Positions 1 through 9,201 of a stretch of DNA of 64,000 nucleotides are shown here, piece after piece (the first letter of the stretch is position 1; each line of letters begins with the position of its first letter). The translations under genes were made by a program, and so were the position numbers. The notes below the pieces were generated by a model. The model had not been told where the DNA came from. It did not search any database and saw nothing but the letters and a program-made list of their open reading frames with translations. This stretch comes from JANXSS01 sp025356535 (GTDB lineage Bacteria > Pseudomonadota > Gammaproteobacteria > Burkholderiales > Burkholderiaceae_D). The DNA is taken from assembly GCA_043762325.1 (NCBI GenBank), contig JAYUMU010000010.1, forward strand, positions 14,707 to 78,706, in the 5' to 3' direction.

Positions 1-528
1 CAGCACCGCCGGCAACGCTACCCAGCCGCCGACCGCATGCACCACCACCGAGCCGGCAAAGTCATGGAATTCCGCACCGAAGGCGTTTTTCAGCCAGGCC
101 TGGATGCCGAAGCGCTGGTTCCAGGCGATGCCCTCGAAAAACGGATAGAGCAGCGCCACCAGGATGGCCGTTGCCATCAATTGCGGATAGAACTTCGCCC
201 GCTCGGCAATGCCGCCCGAAATGATTGCGGGAATCGCGGCGGCAAAGGTCAGCAGGAAAAAGAACTTCACCAGCTCGAAGCCGTTGCGTGCGACCAGGAT
301 GTCGGCGCCGCTGAAGAAATGCACGCCATAGGCAACGTAGTAGCCGACGAAAAAATAAGCGATCGTCGAAACCGCAAAATCGGCCAGGATCTTGACCAGT
401 GCATTGACCTGGTTTTTCTTGCGCACGGTGCCGACTTCGAGGAAGGCGAAGCCGGCATGCATGGCCAGGATCATGATGGCGCCAAGCAGAATGAACAGGG
501 CATCCGCGCCATTTTTTAGTGCATCCAA
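1..528 (-). CDS. amt: Ammonium transporter, 5' part (gene runs off the left edge)
   Basis: Inner-membrane Amt/MEP channel for ammonium uptake. The 176 visible codons are hydrophobic throughout. They carry the family's early motif (MHAGFAFLEVGTVRKKN, near residues 20-36) and a later G-x-VVVHAVGG stretch typical of the central helices. No ATG fits the frame. The chosen start is a TTG at 528, because GGAG lies 8 nt upstream and the next residues (DALKNGADALF) match a normal Amt N-terminus. The 3' part lies outside the window. No glnK sits upstream: the next gene that way is livF, on the same strand. A candidate sigma-54 promoter precedes it, which fits nitrogen control. Family assignment is firm; the start codon is probable. 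Confidence 0.9.
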   Translation of the reverse strand, partial: MDALKNGADALFILLGAIMILAMHAGFAFLEVGTVRKKNQVNALVKILADFAVSTIAYFFVGYYVAYGVHFFSGADILVARNGFELVKFFFLLTFAAAIPAIISGGIAERAKFYPQLMATAILVALLYPFFEGIAWNQRFGIQAWLKNAFGAEFHDFAGSVVVHAVGGWVALPAVL

Positions 529-577
529 AGTAGGTACTCCCGATTAAAGTGCACGAAATTGCACAGGCGTTGCGCAA

Positions 578-594
578 ATGCATGAATCATGCCA
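578..594 (-). promoter_or_regulatory. Candidate sigma-54 (-24/-12) promoter of amt
   Basis: On the minus strand TGGCATGATTCATGCAT has the GG-N10-GC spacing of RpoN promoters, with GG at 593-592 and GC at 581-580. It would start transcription near 568, about 40 nt before the TTG start. A TGCACC-containing stretch just upstream resembles half of an NtrC site. Amt genes are commonly under NtrC/RpoN control. The match is by eye only. Confidence 0.5.
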
Positions 595-700
595 TTTCGG
601 TGCATTTTTCAAGCTATTGATTTCAATGAATAAAATAAAGCGGCGCCGTTCGCGCAGCGCGATTTATGCACTTTTACGGTGCGCTCTGCCGCCGCCGTAC

Positions 701-1462
701 TCACATCTCCGGCTTGTGCGCCAGGCCCAGGTAAGTCTGGACGACCTTCGGATCGGCAGCGACCGCGGCGGCCACGCCTTGCAGCACGACATGACCAAGC
801 TCCAGCACATAGGCATGGTCAGCCACCTGCAGGGCGGCGCGCGCATTCTGCTCCACCAGCAGGATCGCCACGCCGGCGCTGCGCAGGCGCAGGATGATCT
901 GGTAGATTTCACGGGTGATCAGGGGCGCCAGTCCCAGGCTCGGTTCATCGAGCATCAGCAGGCGCGGCTTTGCCATCAGGGCGCGGCCGACTGCCAGCAT
1001 CTGCCGCTCGCCGCCCGAGAGCGTGCCGGCAGCCTGGCGCCGGCGTTCGCGCAGGCGCGGAAACAGGTCGTAGACCAGGGCCATCTGATCGGCATAACCG
1101 GCCTCGCGGGCCCGGTAGCGGCGATAGCTGCCCAGCAGCAGGTTGTCCGCCACGCTCATGCTGGCAAACAGTTCGCGCTTTTCCGGCACCAGCGACATGC
1201 CGCGTGCAACCCGCGCTTCGATCGGCACGCCGGCCAGGTCCTGGCCGTCGAGCAGCACCTGCGCGCGCGCCGTGCCGCCGGTCGGCAGGGCGCCGGCGAT
1301 GGCATTCATGAGCGTCGACTTGCCGGCGCCGTTCGGCCCGATCACCGTGACGATCTGGCCATGGCCCACCACCAGGTCGATGCCGTGGACGGCTTCCACC
1401 TTGCCGTAGCTGACGTGCAGGGCGCGCACGTCGAGTACCGGTATGCGCAGGGCGTCACTCAT
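701..1462 (-). CDS. livF: Branched-chain amino-acid-type ABC transporter, second ATPase (LivF)
   Basis: 253-aa ABC ATPase of the LivF class, which powers uptake through the LivH/LivM permease pair. Walker A GPNGAGKST lies near residues 42-50, the signature LSGGERQML near 147 and Walker B LLMLDEPSLGLAP near 165. The ATG overlaps the end of the livM-livG gene by 8 nt (ATGAGTGA), so the two are translationally coupled. It is the last gene of the livH-livMG-livF operon. The substrate could be branched-chain amino acids or a related amide/amino acid, since no binding protein is present to tell. Confidence 0.93.
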   Translation of the reverse strand: MSDALRIPVLDVRALHVSYGKVEAVHGIDLVVGHGQIVTVIGPNGAGKSTLMNAIAGALPTGGTARAQVLLDGQDLAGVPIEARVARGMSLVPEKRELFASMSVADNLLLGSYRRYRAREAGYADQMALVYDLFPRLRERRRQAAGTLSGGERQMLAVGRALMAKPRLLMLDEPSLGLAPLITREIYQIILRLRSAGVAILLVEQNARAALQVADHAYVLELGHVVLQGVAAAVAADPKVVQTYLGLAHKPEM

Positions 1463-3293
1463 CGATGCCGCCCAGGTATGCTTCCAGCACGGCGGGGTTT
1501 GCCTGGATTTGCGCCGGCAGGCCTTCGGCGATCTTGCTGCCGAATTCCATCACCACCAGTCGGTCGGCCAGCTGCATGACGAAATCCATGTCATGTTCGA
1601 CGATCAGAATGCTCATGCCGTCGCCGCGCAGGCGCTGCAGCAGTGCGGCAAGCGCCTGCTTTTCCTGGTAGCGCAGGCCGGCCGCCGGCTCGTCGAGCAG
1701 CAGCAGCACCGGGTCGCAGCACAGCGCGCGGGCGACCTCCAGCAGCCGCTGCTGGCCCAGCGCCAGGCTGCCCGCCGGTGCGTACAGCAGCTCGCCGAGG
1801 CCGACCCGCTGCAGCTGCACGTGGGCTGCCTGCAGCAGCGCCGCTTCCTCGGCGCCGTTCAGGCGCAGCACCGCACCGGCAAGCGATGCCAGGCGGCCCG
1901 GCTGCGCACCATGGCGGCGGCGCAGGTGGCCGCCCAGCGCCGTGTTTTCCAGCACCGTCATCTGCGGCAGCAGGCGCACATGCTGGAACGTGCGGGCAAT
2001 GCCCAGGCGCACGATCGCCCGCGCCGGCAGGCGGTCGATGCGCTGCGCGCCGGCGTCGCTGCCGAAATGGATGCTGCCGCCCGAGGCCGGCAGGACACCG
2101 GTCATCAGGTTGAACATGGTCGACTTGCCGGCGCCGTTCGGACCGATCAGGCCGACGATTTCACCGGCGCGCAGATCGAAGCTGATGTCGTTGACGGCAA
2201 CCAGTCCGCCGAACTGCTTGCGCGCGCCCTCGACCGCCAGCAGGCGCGTGCCATGGAGCGGTTTTTCCCTGTGGCTCAACCCATCCTGCGGCGTCGCTGC
2301 AGCGCCCGGCGCGAGGCCGGGCGACTGCGCCACCGGCAGGCGTCCCCCGCGACGGTGCGCCAGGCGCATGACGAGCGGCCACAAGCCGTCGCGGGCGCGC
2401 TGCAGCAGGAACACGATCAGGATGCCGAAGACGATGACTTCATAATTGCCGCTGCCGCCCAAAAGGCGCGGCAACAGCGACTGCAGGTAATCCTTCATCA
2501 GGGTCAGCAGGCCCGCGCCCAGAAGCGCGCCCCAGACCGAGCCGACGCCGCCGACGACTGCCATGAACAGGTATTCGATGCCGGCATTGAGGCCAAAGGG
2601 CGTCGGGTTGACGGCGCGCTGCAGGTGCGCATACAGCCAGCCGGAGGTCGAGGCCAGCAACGCCGCGATCACGAAGACCTGGATGCGCACCGCGGCCGTA
2701 TCGACGCCCATTGCCTCGGCCATGCCGGCGCCGCCCTTGAGAGCGCGCATGGCGCGTCCCGGCCGGGAGTAGAGCAGGTTGTGCAGACCGATCATCGCCG
2801 TTGCCACCGCCAGCCAGATCAGCCAGTACATCTTGCGGCCGGTGTCGAGCCGCAGGCCGGCGATGCCGATCGGCGCGATGCCGGTCATGCCGTCGTACTT
2901 GCCGAGAAAGTCGACATTGCCGAACAGGTAGAACAGCGACAGCCCCCAGGCGATCGTGCCCAGCGGCAGATAGTGGCCGGACAGGCGCATCGTGATGCTG
3001 CCGATGCCGTAGGCGGCAACTGCGGTGATGCACCAGCCGGCCAGCAACCCCAGCCAGGGCGACAGGCCGTAGCGCGCGCCCAGCCAGGCGGTCGCATAGG
3101 CGCCCAGGCCGACGAATGCCGCCTGGCCGAACGAGGTCATGCCACCGATGCCGGTCAGCAGCACCAGCCCGAGCGCCACCAGCGTGTAGAGGCCGATGTA
3201 GTTCGCCAGGGTGATCCAGTATTCCGGCGAAGGCAGCAGCGGCAGCGCCACCATGAGCGCGGCAAACGCCAGCAGAAAGCGCTGGCCCTTCAC
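1455..3293 (-). CDS. Fused LivM permease - LivG ATPase
   Basis: 612-aa fusion of the two middle components of a branched-chain amino-acid-type importer. Residues about 1-300 form a LivM-like multi-spanning permease (motif GQAAFVGLGAYATA near 55-70). A Pro/Ala-rich linker follows, then a LivG ATPase from about residue 345, with Walker A GPNGAGKST near 381. The signature reads LALGQQ, and Walker B is LLLLDEPAAGL. The start is a GTG at 3293 that overlaps the livH stop (GTGA). A longer reading to 3332 would run into livH. Such fusions are known in Burkholderiales. Substrate unknown. Confidence 0.9.
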   Translation of the reverse strand: MKGQRFLLAFAALMVALPLLPSPEYWITLANYIGLYTLVALGLVLLTGIGGMTSFGQAAFVGLGAYATAWLGARYGLSPWLGLLAGWCITAVAAYGIGSITMRLSGHYLPLGTIAWGLSLFYLFGNVDFLGKYDGMTGIAPIGIAGLRLDTGRKMYWLIWLAVATAMIGLHNLLYSRPGRAMRALKGGAGMAEAMGVDTAAVRIQVFVIAALLASTSGWLYAHLQRAVNPTPFGLNAGIEYLFMAVVGGVGSVWGALLGAGLLTLMKDYLQSLLPRLLGGSGNYEVIVFGILIVFLLQRARDGLWPLVMRLAHRRGGRLPVAQSPGLAPGAAATPQDGLSHREKPLHGTRLLAVEGARKQFGGLVAVNDISFDLRAGEIVGLIGPNGAGKSTMFNLMTGVLPASGGSIHFGSDAGAQRIDRLPARAIVRLGIARTFQHVRLLPQMTVLENTALGGHLRRRHGAQPGRLASLAGAVLRLNGAEEAALLQAAHVQLQRVGLGELLYAPAGSLALGQQRLLEVARALCCDPVLLLLDEPAAGLRYQEKQALAALLQRLRGDGMSILIVEHDMDFVMQLADRLVVMEFGSKIAEGLPAQIQANPAVLEAYLGGIDE

Positions 3294-4342
3294 TCGTCTT
3301 CCTCGACATGGGTGGTGGTCAGCGAGCGCCACAGCAGGATCGGAATGATCAGGGTGAAAACGATGACTTCCTTGAAGGCGCTGGCGAAATACGAAGCATA
3401 GGCTTCGAGCAGGCCGACCGTGATGGCGCCGGCGGCCGCCACCGGATAGCTGCCCAGGCCGCCGATGATGGCGCCGACGAACCCTTTCAGGCCGATCAGA
3501 AAGCCGCTGTCGTAGTAGATCGTGGTCAGCGGTGCGATCAGCACGCCGCAGACCGTGCCGATGGCCGCCGCCAGGGTAAACGCCAGGCGCCCGGCCTGGA
3601 TGGTGCCGATGCCCACCAGTTGTGCGCCGAGGCGGTTGACGGCGGTCGCCCGCAGTGCCTTGCCGGAGAGCGTGCGTTCGAAATACAGGTACAGCGCGGC
3701 GATGAGCAGCAGCGCCGTGGCGACGATGGCAATGCTCTGGCCGGCGATGCTAAGGCTGCCCAGGCTAAGGCGGGCATCGGTAAAGGCCAGGGTGCGCGAG
3801 CCTTCGGCGCCGAACATCACGAGACCCAGGCCGATCAGCGCAAAATGCACGCCCACCGAGACGATCAGCAGCACCAGCACGCTGGCTTCGGCAAGCGGCT
3901 GGAATGCCAGCCGGTAGATCAGCGGCCCCATCGGCACCACGATTGCCAGCGTCAGCAGGACCTGCAGCGGCATCGGCAGGGCCATGCCGAGCGTCATTTT
4001 CAACACCAGCAGCAGCAGTGCCGGCGCCAGCACGTAGCGGGCGAACCCGCCTGCCAACCGGCGCGGCGCCGTGCGGCGGCCGGCGGCCGTGCGCAGGCAG
4101 GCAACCACGTCGCCGGCAAACACCAGTGTGCCCAGCGCCAGCAGCAGCACGGCAGTGCGCGGCAGGATGTTCGACTGCAGCGCCGCCATGGTCAACGCAC
4201 CGAAGGCGACGAATTCTCCTTGCGGAATGAAGATGACGCGGGTCACCGAAAACACCAGCACCAGCGCCAGCGCAAGTAGGGCATAGATCGCGCCGCTGGT
4301 GATGCCGTCCTGCGCCAGAATGGCGGCAATCGACAGATCCAT
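3290..4342 (-). CDS. livH: Branched-chain amino-acid-type ABC transporter permease (LivH)
   Basis: 350-aa integral membrane permease, first gene of the operon. The N-terminus (DGITSGAIYALLALALVLVF) is the usual LivH start, and the C-terminal third carries the GLKGFVGAIIGGLGSYPVAAAGA loop region of the family. It is about 40-50 residues longer than typical LivH because of a basic insert near residues 85-100 (RTAAGRRTAPRRLAGG). No livJ/livK-type binding protein is encoded beside it, so that partner must lie elsewhere. Confidence 0.92.
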   Translation of the reverse strand: MDLSIAAILAQDGITSGAIYALLALALVLVFSVTRVIFIPQGEFVAFGALTMAALQSNILPRTAVLLLALGTLVFAGDVVACLRTAAGRRTAPRRLAGGFARYVLAPALLLLVLKMTLGMALPMPLQVLLTLAIVVPMGPLIYRLAFQPLAEASVLVLLIVSVGVHFALIGLGLVMFGAEGSRTLAFTDARLSLGSLSIAGQSIAIVATALLLIAALYLYFERTLSGKALRATAVNRLGAQLVGIGTIQAGRLAFTLAAAIGTVCGVLIAPLTTIYYDSGFLIGLKGFVGAIIGGLGSYPVAAAGAITVGLLEAYASYFASAFKEVIVFTLIIPILLWRSLTTTHVEEDE

Positions 4343-4409
4343 TCACATCCTGTAGGTTGAAGTCGACAAGGCCGTCATTCTAATCGAGCGCGTGGCCGCG
4401 CTTTCCAAT

Positions 4410-4442
4410 AAAAAAACGCGACGCCGTCTGCACGGCGCCGCG
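4410..4442 (-). terminator. Rho-independent terminator after the glycine-zipper gene
   Basis: Read on the minus strand, an 11-bp GC-rich stem (arms 4442-4432 and 4427-4417, one mismatch, 4-nt loop) is followed by seven T residues (4416-4410). It lies about 45 nt beyond the stop of the gene at 4489 and just before livH. Confidence 0.85.
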
Positions 4443-4488
4443 GTGATCGGCGCGATTTGCGCTGCGCCGGGCAGGCGCGGCGGCCCGG

Positions 4489-5640
4489 TTACTGGTCGCG
4501 CGTGAGCGTGCCGTCGGCCAGACGCACCTTCTCGCCGACCCGGTAGCCGGGATCGGCTGCAAAGGACACGGTCTGCGCGCCGCCGTTCTGCAGGCGCACC
4601 AGCACCTCGAAGTGCGCCGTCTTGCGCGTATTTTTTTCTACCTCGCGCCCGGCATAGGCGCCGCCGAGCGCGCCGGCGATTTCCGCTGCGGTGCGACCGT
4701 TGCCGCTGCCGACCTGGCTGCCCAGGAGCGCGCCGACGACGCCGCCGCCGATGGTGCCCAGATAACTGCCGTCACCCTTGACGTCGACCTGGTTGACCGC
4801 TTCGACCACGCCGCAGGTGTTGCAGATGCGCTGCTGGCGGGCCTGCTGCACTGGTGCGGCGAGCTGTGCCGGCGCCGAATTTGCCAGCATCAGCGGCCGG
4901 CCCAGCGTTGCCGAGGTGATGCGCTGGCCGACCTGCAGGTTTGCCGTCACGGGGCTGTTTGCCGAGATCCGGTCGCTGCGCTTGACGGTATAGGTGCCGG
5001 TGTATTCGCCGCTTTGGACTTCCTGCAGGAAGAACCTGCCCTTGGTGCCGCCGATGGCAAGGTCGGCCTTGCCGCCGGGCGTGCCGCGCAGGGTGAATGG
5101 CAACTCGCTGCCGCCGCCCAGGTCTGCACTCGGCTGCACCTCGAAGCGGGAAATCTGCGGTGCCGGACCGGGCCCGCGGTTCTGGCTGTGCTGACCGACA
5201 CCGACCAGCAGCGATTCGGACAGCACGGCGCTGGCGACCTGGTTGCCGATGCGCAGATTGCCGGTGACGGCGCTGCGGCCGGTGATCTTGTCGCGGCTGC
5301 TGATGGTATAGGTGCCCGAGTACTGGCCCGGCTCGACCTCGGCGAGGTTCAGGTTGCGCTGCGCGCCGGCGATGCGCAACGAGGCGCTGCCGCCTGGGCT
5401 GCCGTACAGATCGAAATTCAGTTCGGCTCCCGGTACCAGACGACGCACTTCGTCGACGTTGAAGCCATCGATGCGCGGGCCGGCGGCGTTGTTATACTGC
5501 TGCGCCTGCGCGTACTGATGCAGCATTGCCAATGGCGCGAGCGACAGCAATGCGAAAGTGCCAGCCGTTAGTTTGCGGGATATGTTGATGATGTTCTCCA
5601 GAAAATGAGCGTACACGCCGTTGCCGCACCGAGGATTCAA
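4489..5640 (-). CDS. Exported glycine-zipper protein with two repeated beta-type domains
   Basis: Up to 383 aa. After a hydrophobic signal-like segment ending in YAQA come two homologous modules of about 90 residues (near 50-140 and 155-250). Each has a G-S/T-PGG-x-A turn, a PGQYSGTY / SGEYTGTY strand and an R-I-x-S-A-x-L-x end. Next is a CNTC motif and a glycine-zipper segment (GGGVVGALLGSQVG, near 290-330) of the SlyB/17-kDa antigen type, then a short C-terminal domain. The start is uncertain: a good GGAG sits after the only ATG/GTG candidates (ATG at 5640, GTG at 5616), so initiation may use a rare codon nearer the signal peptide. Likely envelope-located; function unknown. Confidence 0.8.
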   Translation of the reverse strand: MNPRCGNGVYAHFLENIINISRKLTAGTFALLSLAPLAMLHQYAQAQQYNNAAGPRIDGFNVDEVRRLVPGAELNFDLYGSPGGSASLRIAGAQRNLNLAEVEPGQYSGTYTISSRDKITGRSAVTGNLRIGNQVASAVLSESLLVGVGQHSQNRGPGPAPQISRFEVQPSADLGGGSELPFTLRGTPGGKADLAIGGTKGRFFLQEVQSGEYTGTYTVKRSDRISANSPVTANLQVGQRITSATLGRPLMLANSAPAQLAAPVQQARQQRICNTCGVVEAVNQVDVKGDGSYLGTIGGGVVGALLGSQVGSGNGRTAAEIAGALGGAYAGREVEKNTRKTAHFEVLVRLQNGGAQTVSFAADPGYRVGEKVRLADGTLTRDQ

Positions 5641-5838
5641 TGTTGCATTGGCGTATTATTGCAAAGTACGCGTGAAGCGGTCCACAGTCTGTTCGGTATC
5701 GCACATTGTTTTTGGGCACAACCATGCACACTCGGGTACGCCGCACCGCCATGCATGCGTGCCTGGCATCAAAACGACGTGGCATTCAATGCACCCTCCC
5801 ACGCGTAGACTTCATCCCGCAAACCGCACACGACATCC

Positions 5839-8800
5839 TTGAACGACACCCCTGAACTGCGCTCGCTACAGGCCGGCCCGATGCTGATGCCCGTGCCTGG
5901 ATTCGACGACTTGCCAGAAACGCTGCTCGGCCCGCCGCGGGACTGGTCGCACGCCCTGCGCACGATCGCGCAGGTCGTGCTGGACACGCCGCTGCCGATG
6001 TTCCTGATCTGGGGGCCGGCCCGCATATTGTTCTACAACACGGCGTTTGCCGCGCTGGCCGGTGCACGCCATCCGCAAGCGCTCGGCGCGCCGGTGGCAG
6101 AGCATTGGCCGGCGTTGTGGCGCTGGGATGGAAATGCTTTCGATGCGGCCTGTCGCGATGCGGTGCTGTCGCTCAGGGACCAGAATGTTTTCGGCAGCGG
6201 CACCTGGTCCGATCTGTTCTACACACCGGTACGCGATGACGATGGCAGCATCGGCGGCGTGATGTGCAATGTCGTCGAGACGACCGCGCGGCTGCTGGCC
6301 GAGCGCATGCACGACGAGCAGAAACAATCGGTGCAGCAGCTAACGCGCACGCTGACAAGCGAACGCAGTGCCGCCAACGCGCTGGCGGTGCGCCTGCGCG
6401 AGGAATCGCAATTCCTTAAAAACCTGTTCGAACAGGCGCCCGGCTTCATGGCGCTGACCCGCGGCCCGGAGCATGTCTTCGAGTTCGCCAACGCTTCCTA
6501 CATGCGCCTGACCGGAAAGCGCAACCTGATGGGCAGACGGGTCGTCGATGTCTTCCCCGAGGTTGTCGCGCAGGGCTTCATCGATCTGCTCGATACCTGC
6601 TTCGAGACTGGCAAGCCATACGTCGGCAAGAACGTCGAAATTTTTCTGGAGGATCAGGCCGGGCAGCTTGCCGCGCACCGGTTGCTCGACTTCGTCTACC
6701 AGCCGGTACGCGACGGCAGCGGCGCGGTGACCGGCATCTTCGTCGAGGGCGTCGACGTCACCGAGCGCGCCGCTGTCGAGGAACGCCTGCGCATTGCCCA
6801 CGAAGCCGGCGGCGTCGGTACCTTCGAATGGTTTCCGGCGACCGATGCCCTGATCGCCTCCGACACCTACCGGGCGTTGTGGGGCTTCGCACCGGATGTC
6901 GAGCTGACGGTGTCGATGGCGGTCGAGCTGGTCGAGCCGCAAGACCGTCACCTGCTCGCCAATGCAACCAAGGTCAATCGCAGCAATCCGCTGGCGTATG
7001 CGGAATTTCGCATCCGCCGCGCCGATACCGGCGAGAAGCGCTGGCTGGCACGGCGCGGCGAGGTGCTGGGCGACGGCATCGCCCGGCTGCGCCGCTATGT
7101 CGGCGTGGCTTTCGACATCACCGAGCGCAAGCTCGTCGAGGAGGCGCTGGCGTCGACCGAGCGGCAGGTATATGAAAACACCGAATTCATTCGCCTGCTG
7201 CTCGACTCGACGGAGGAAGGTTTCTATTCCGTCGACCGCACCGGTGCCACGACCTTGTGCAACCGCGGCTTCTTGCGCATGCTCGGCTTCCGCCATGAGG
7301 CCGAAGCGCTCGGTCGCAAGCTGCATGACGTCATCCATCACTCCCATGGCGACGGCAGCGCCTATCCGCGCGAGCTGTGTCCGATCTACCTGGCCGCGCA
7401 GACCGGCCAGGCAGCGCATGTCGAGCACGAATTCTTTTTCCGTATCGACGGCAGCCGCTTTCCGGTCGAGTACCGGGTCCATCCGATCTGGCGCGACGGC
7501 CAGCTGCAAGGTGCGCTGTGCACCTTCGCCGACATCAGCCAGCGCGTCGACAGTGTCGACCAGCTGCGCGTGCTCAACGACACCCTGGAGCACCGGGTGA
7601 TCGAGGAAATCGACCGCCGCGCCCGCGCCGAGGAAGCCCTGCACCAGTCGCAGAAAATGGAAGCCATCGGCCAGCTCACCGGCGGCGTGGCGCACGACTT
7701 CAACAACGTGCTGCACATCATCGGTGGCAACCTGCATCTGCTGCAATCGCATCTCGGTGCCGATCCGGTGGCCGGCAAGCGGCTCGAGATCGCCACCGCG
7801 GCGGTGACCCGCGGCGCGAAACTCTCGTCGCAGCTGCTGGCCTTCGCACGGCGCCAGCCATTGCAGCCGATCGTCGTCAACCTCGGCCGGCTGGTGCAGG
7901 ACATGAACGATCTGCTGCGGCGTGCGCTGGGCGAATCGATCGAGGTCGAGACCACCATTGCCGACGGCCTCTGGAACACCCTGGCCGACCCCAGCCAGAT
8001 CGAAAACGTGATCCTTAACCTGGCCATCAACAGCCGCGACGCGATGGAGGGCGCAGGCCGCCTGACGATCGCGGTGGGCAATGCGCCGCTTGGCAACAGC
8101 AGCATGGCCGACGCGGTGCCGGCCGGCGACTATGTCTTGCTGGAAGTATCCGACACCGGTGCCGGCATGTCGCCGGAAATCCTGCAAAAGGCATTCGAGC
8201 CGTTCTTCACCACCAAGGCCGAAGGCACCGGGCTCGGTCTGTCGATGGCCTACGGATTTGTCAAGCAGAGCCATGGCCATATCAAGATCTACAGCGAGCC
8301 GGAGCAGGGCACCGCGATTTGCATCTACCTGCCGCGTTCGTGCGAAACCGAGGCACCGCTGCAACCGGCGCCGCAAGGGCCGGTCGAGGGCGGCAGCGAA
8401 ACGATCCTCGTGGTCGAGGACGATGCGGGCGTGCAGGCAACGGTCGTCGATACGCTGACGACGCTGGGCTACCGCGTGCTGCAGGCAAACGATGGCGCAA
8501 GCGCCCTGGCGACACTGAAAAGCGGCGTTCGGGTCGACCTGCTGTTTACCGACGTGGTCATGCCGGGGCCGTTGCGCAGCCCGGAGCTGGCGCGACAGGC
8601 GCGCCTGCTGCTGCCGGAACTGGCCGTCCTGTTTACCTCCGGGTACACGCAGGATGCAATCGTGCATGGCGGCCGGCTCGATCCGGGCGTCGACCTGCTC
8701 AGCAAGCCGTATCGGCGCGATCAGCTCGCGCGCAAGATCCGCAACAGCCTGGCCGGTGCGCCGTCGCTGCCGGCAACCGTTCAGGACGTGACGGCGCCGC

Positions 8801-9201
8801 CCTCGCTGTCGGGACCGCAATCGCCGCATGCGGAGGCGACGCGCGCACCGCCGCCATTGCGCATTCTTCTGGTCGAAGACAATGCCGACTTGTGCCAGCT
8901 GGTTTGCGAGCTGCTCGATACCTTCGGTCATGCCACCACCGCGGTCGGCAGCGCGGAAGATGCTCTGGAGCGCATGGCTGCTGCGCAGTTCGACGTGCTG
9001 TTGACCGACGTGCGCCTGCCCGGCATGTCGGGCATCGACCTGGCCCGCCGGATGGTTGCGCAACAGCCCGACGTACAGGTGATCTTCGCTTCGGGTTATG
9101 GTGCGGCACTGACGGCAAATGTCGGTTTTCCTGCCCATTCGCTGGCCAAGCCTTACGACATCGAGCAGTTGCATGCGATGCTCGAATCGCTGCGCACCTA
9201 G
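5839..9201 (+). CDS. Multi-PAS hybrid histidine kinase with two receiver domains
   Basis: 1120-aa cytoplasmic sensor; no membrane segment is evident. Four PAS-type modules occupy about residues 45-560, with a short coiled stretch near 160-185. They are followed by a HisKA domain with the phospho-acceptor motif GGVAHDFNNVL (near 615), the N box NLAINSRDAM (726) and the G box GTGLGLSMAYGF (796). Two receiver domains follow, with phospho-Asp in DLLFTDVVMPG (about 903) and VLLTDVRLPG (about 1053). The class resembles soluble hybrid kinases of beta-proteobacteria. The start is a TTG with no clear Shine-Dalgarno; ATG at 5881 is an alternative. The stop TAG lies inside the terminal repeat of the element at 9198-9361. 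Signal unknown. Confidence 0.9.
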   Translation: MNDTPELRSLQAGPMLMPVPGFDDLPETLLGPPRDWSHALRTIAQVVLDTPLPMFLIWGPARILFYNTAFAALAGARHPQALGAPVAEHWPALWRWDGNAFDAACRDAVLSLRDQNVFGSGTWSDLFYTPVRDDDGSIGGVMCNVVETTARLLAERMHDEQKQSVQQLTRTLTSERSAANALAVRLREESQFLKNLFEQAPGFMALTRGPEHVFEFANASYMRLTGKRNLMGRRVVDVFPEVVAQGFIDLLDTCFETGKPYVGKNVEIFLEDQAGQLAAHRLLDFVYQPVRDGSGAVTGIFVEGVDVTERAAVEERLRIAHEAGGVGTFEWFPATDALIASDTYRALWGFAPDVELTVSMAVELVEPQDRHLLANATKVNRSNPLAYAEFRIRRADTGEKRWLARRGEVLGDGIARLRRYVGVAFDITERKLVEEALASTERQVYENTEFIRLLLDSTEEGFYSVDRTGATTLCNRGFLRMLGFRHEAEALGRKLHDVIHHSHGDGSAYPRELCPIYLAAQTGQAAHVEHEFFFRIDGSRFPVEYRVHPIWRDGQLQGALCTFADISQRVDSVDQLRVLNDTLEHRVIEEIDRRARAEEALHQSQKMEAIGQLTGGVAHDFNNVLHIIGGNLHLLQSHLGADPVAGKRLEIATAAVTRGAKLSSQLLAFARRQPLQPIVVNLGRLVQDMNDLLRRALGESIEVETTIADGLWNTLADPSQIENVILNLAINSRDAMEGAGRLTIAVGNAPLGNSSMADAVPAGDYVLLEVSDTGAGMSPEILQKAFEPFFTTKAEGTGLGLSMAYGFVKQSHGHIKIYSEPEQGTAICIYLPRSCETEAPLQPAPQGPVEGGSETILVVEDDAGVQATVVDTLTTLGYRVLQANDGASALATLKSGVRVDLLFTDVVMPGPLRSPELARQARLLLPELAVLFTSGYTQDAIVHGGRLDPGVDLLSKPYRRDQLARKIRNSLAGAPSLPATVQDVTAPPSLSGPQSPHAEATRAPPPLRILLVEDNADLCQLVCELLDTFGHATTAVGSAEDALERMAAAQFDVLLTDVRLPGMSGIDLARRMVAQQPDVQVIFASGYGAALTANVGFPAHSLAKPYDIEQLHAMLESLRT

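Noticed and set aside
1443..3401. Long plus-strand open frame (652 codons) opposite livM-livG
   Set aside because: Its translation is Gln/His/Arg/Ala-rich without motifs; it is the GC-rich shadow of the real minus-strand gene.
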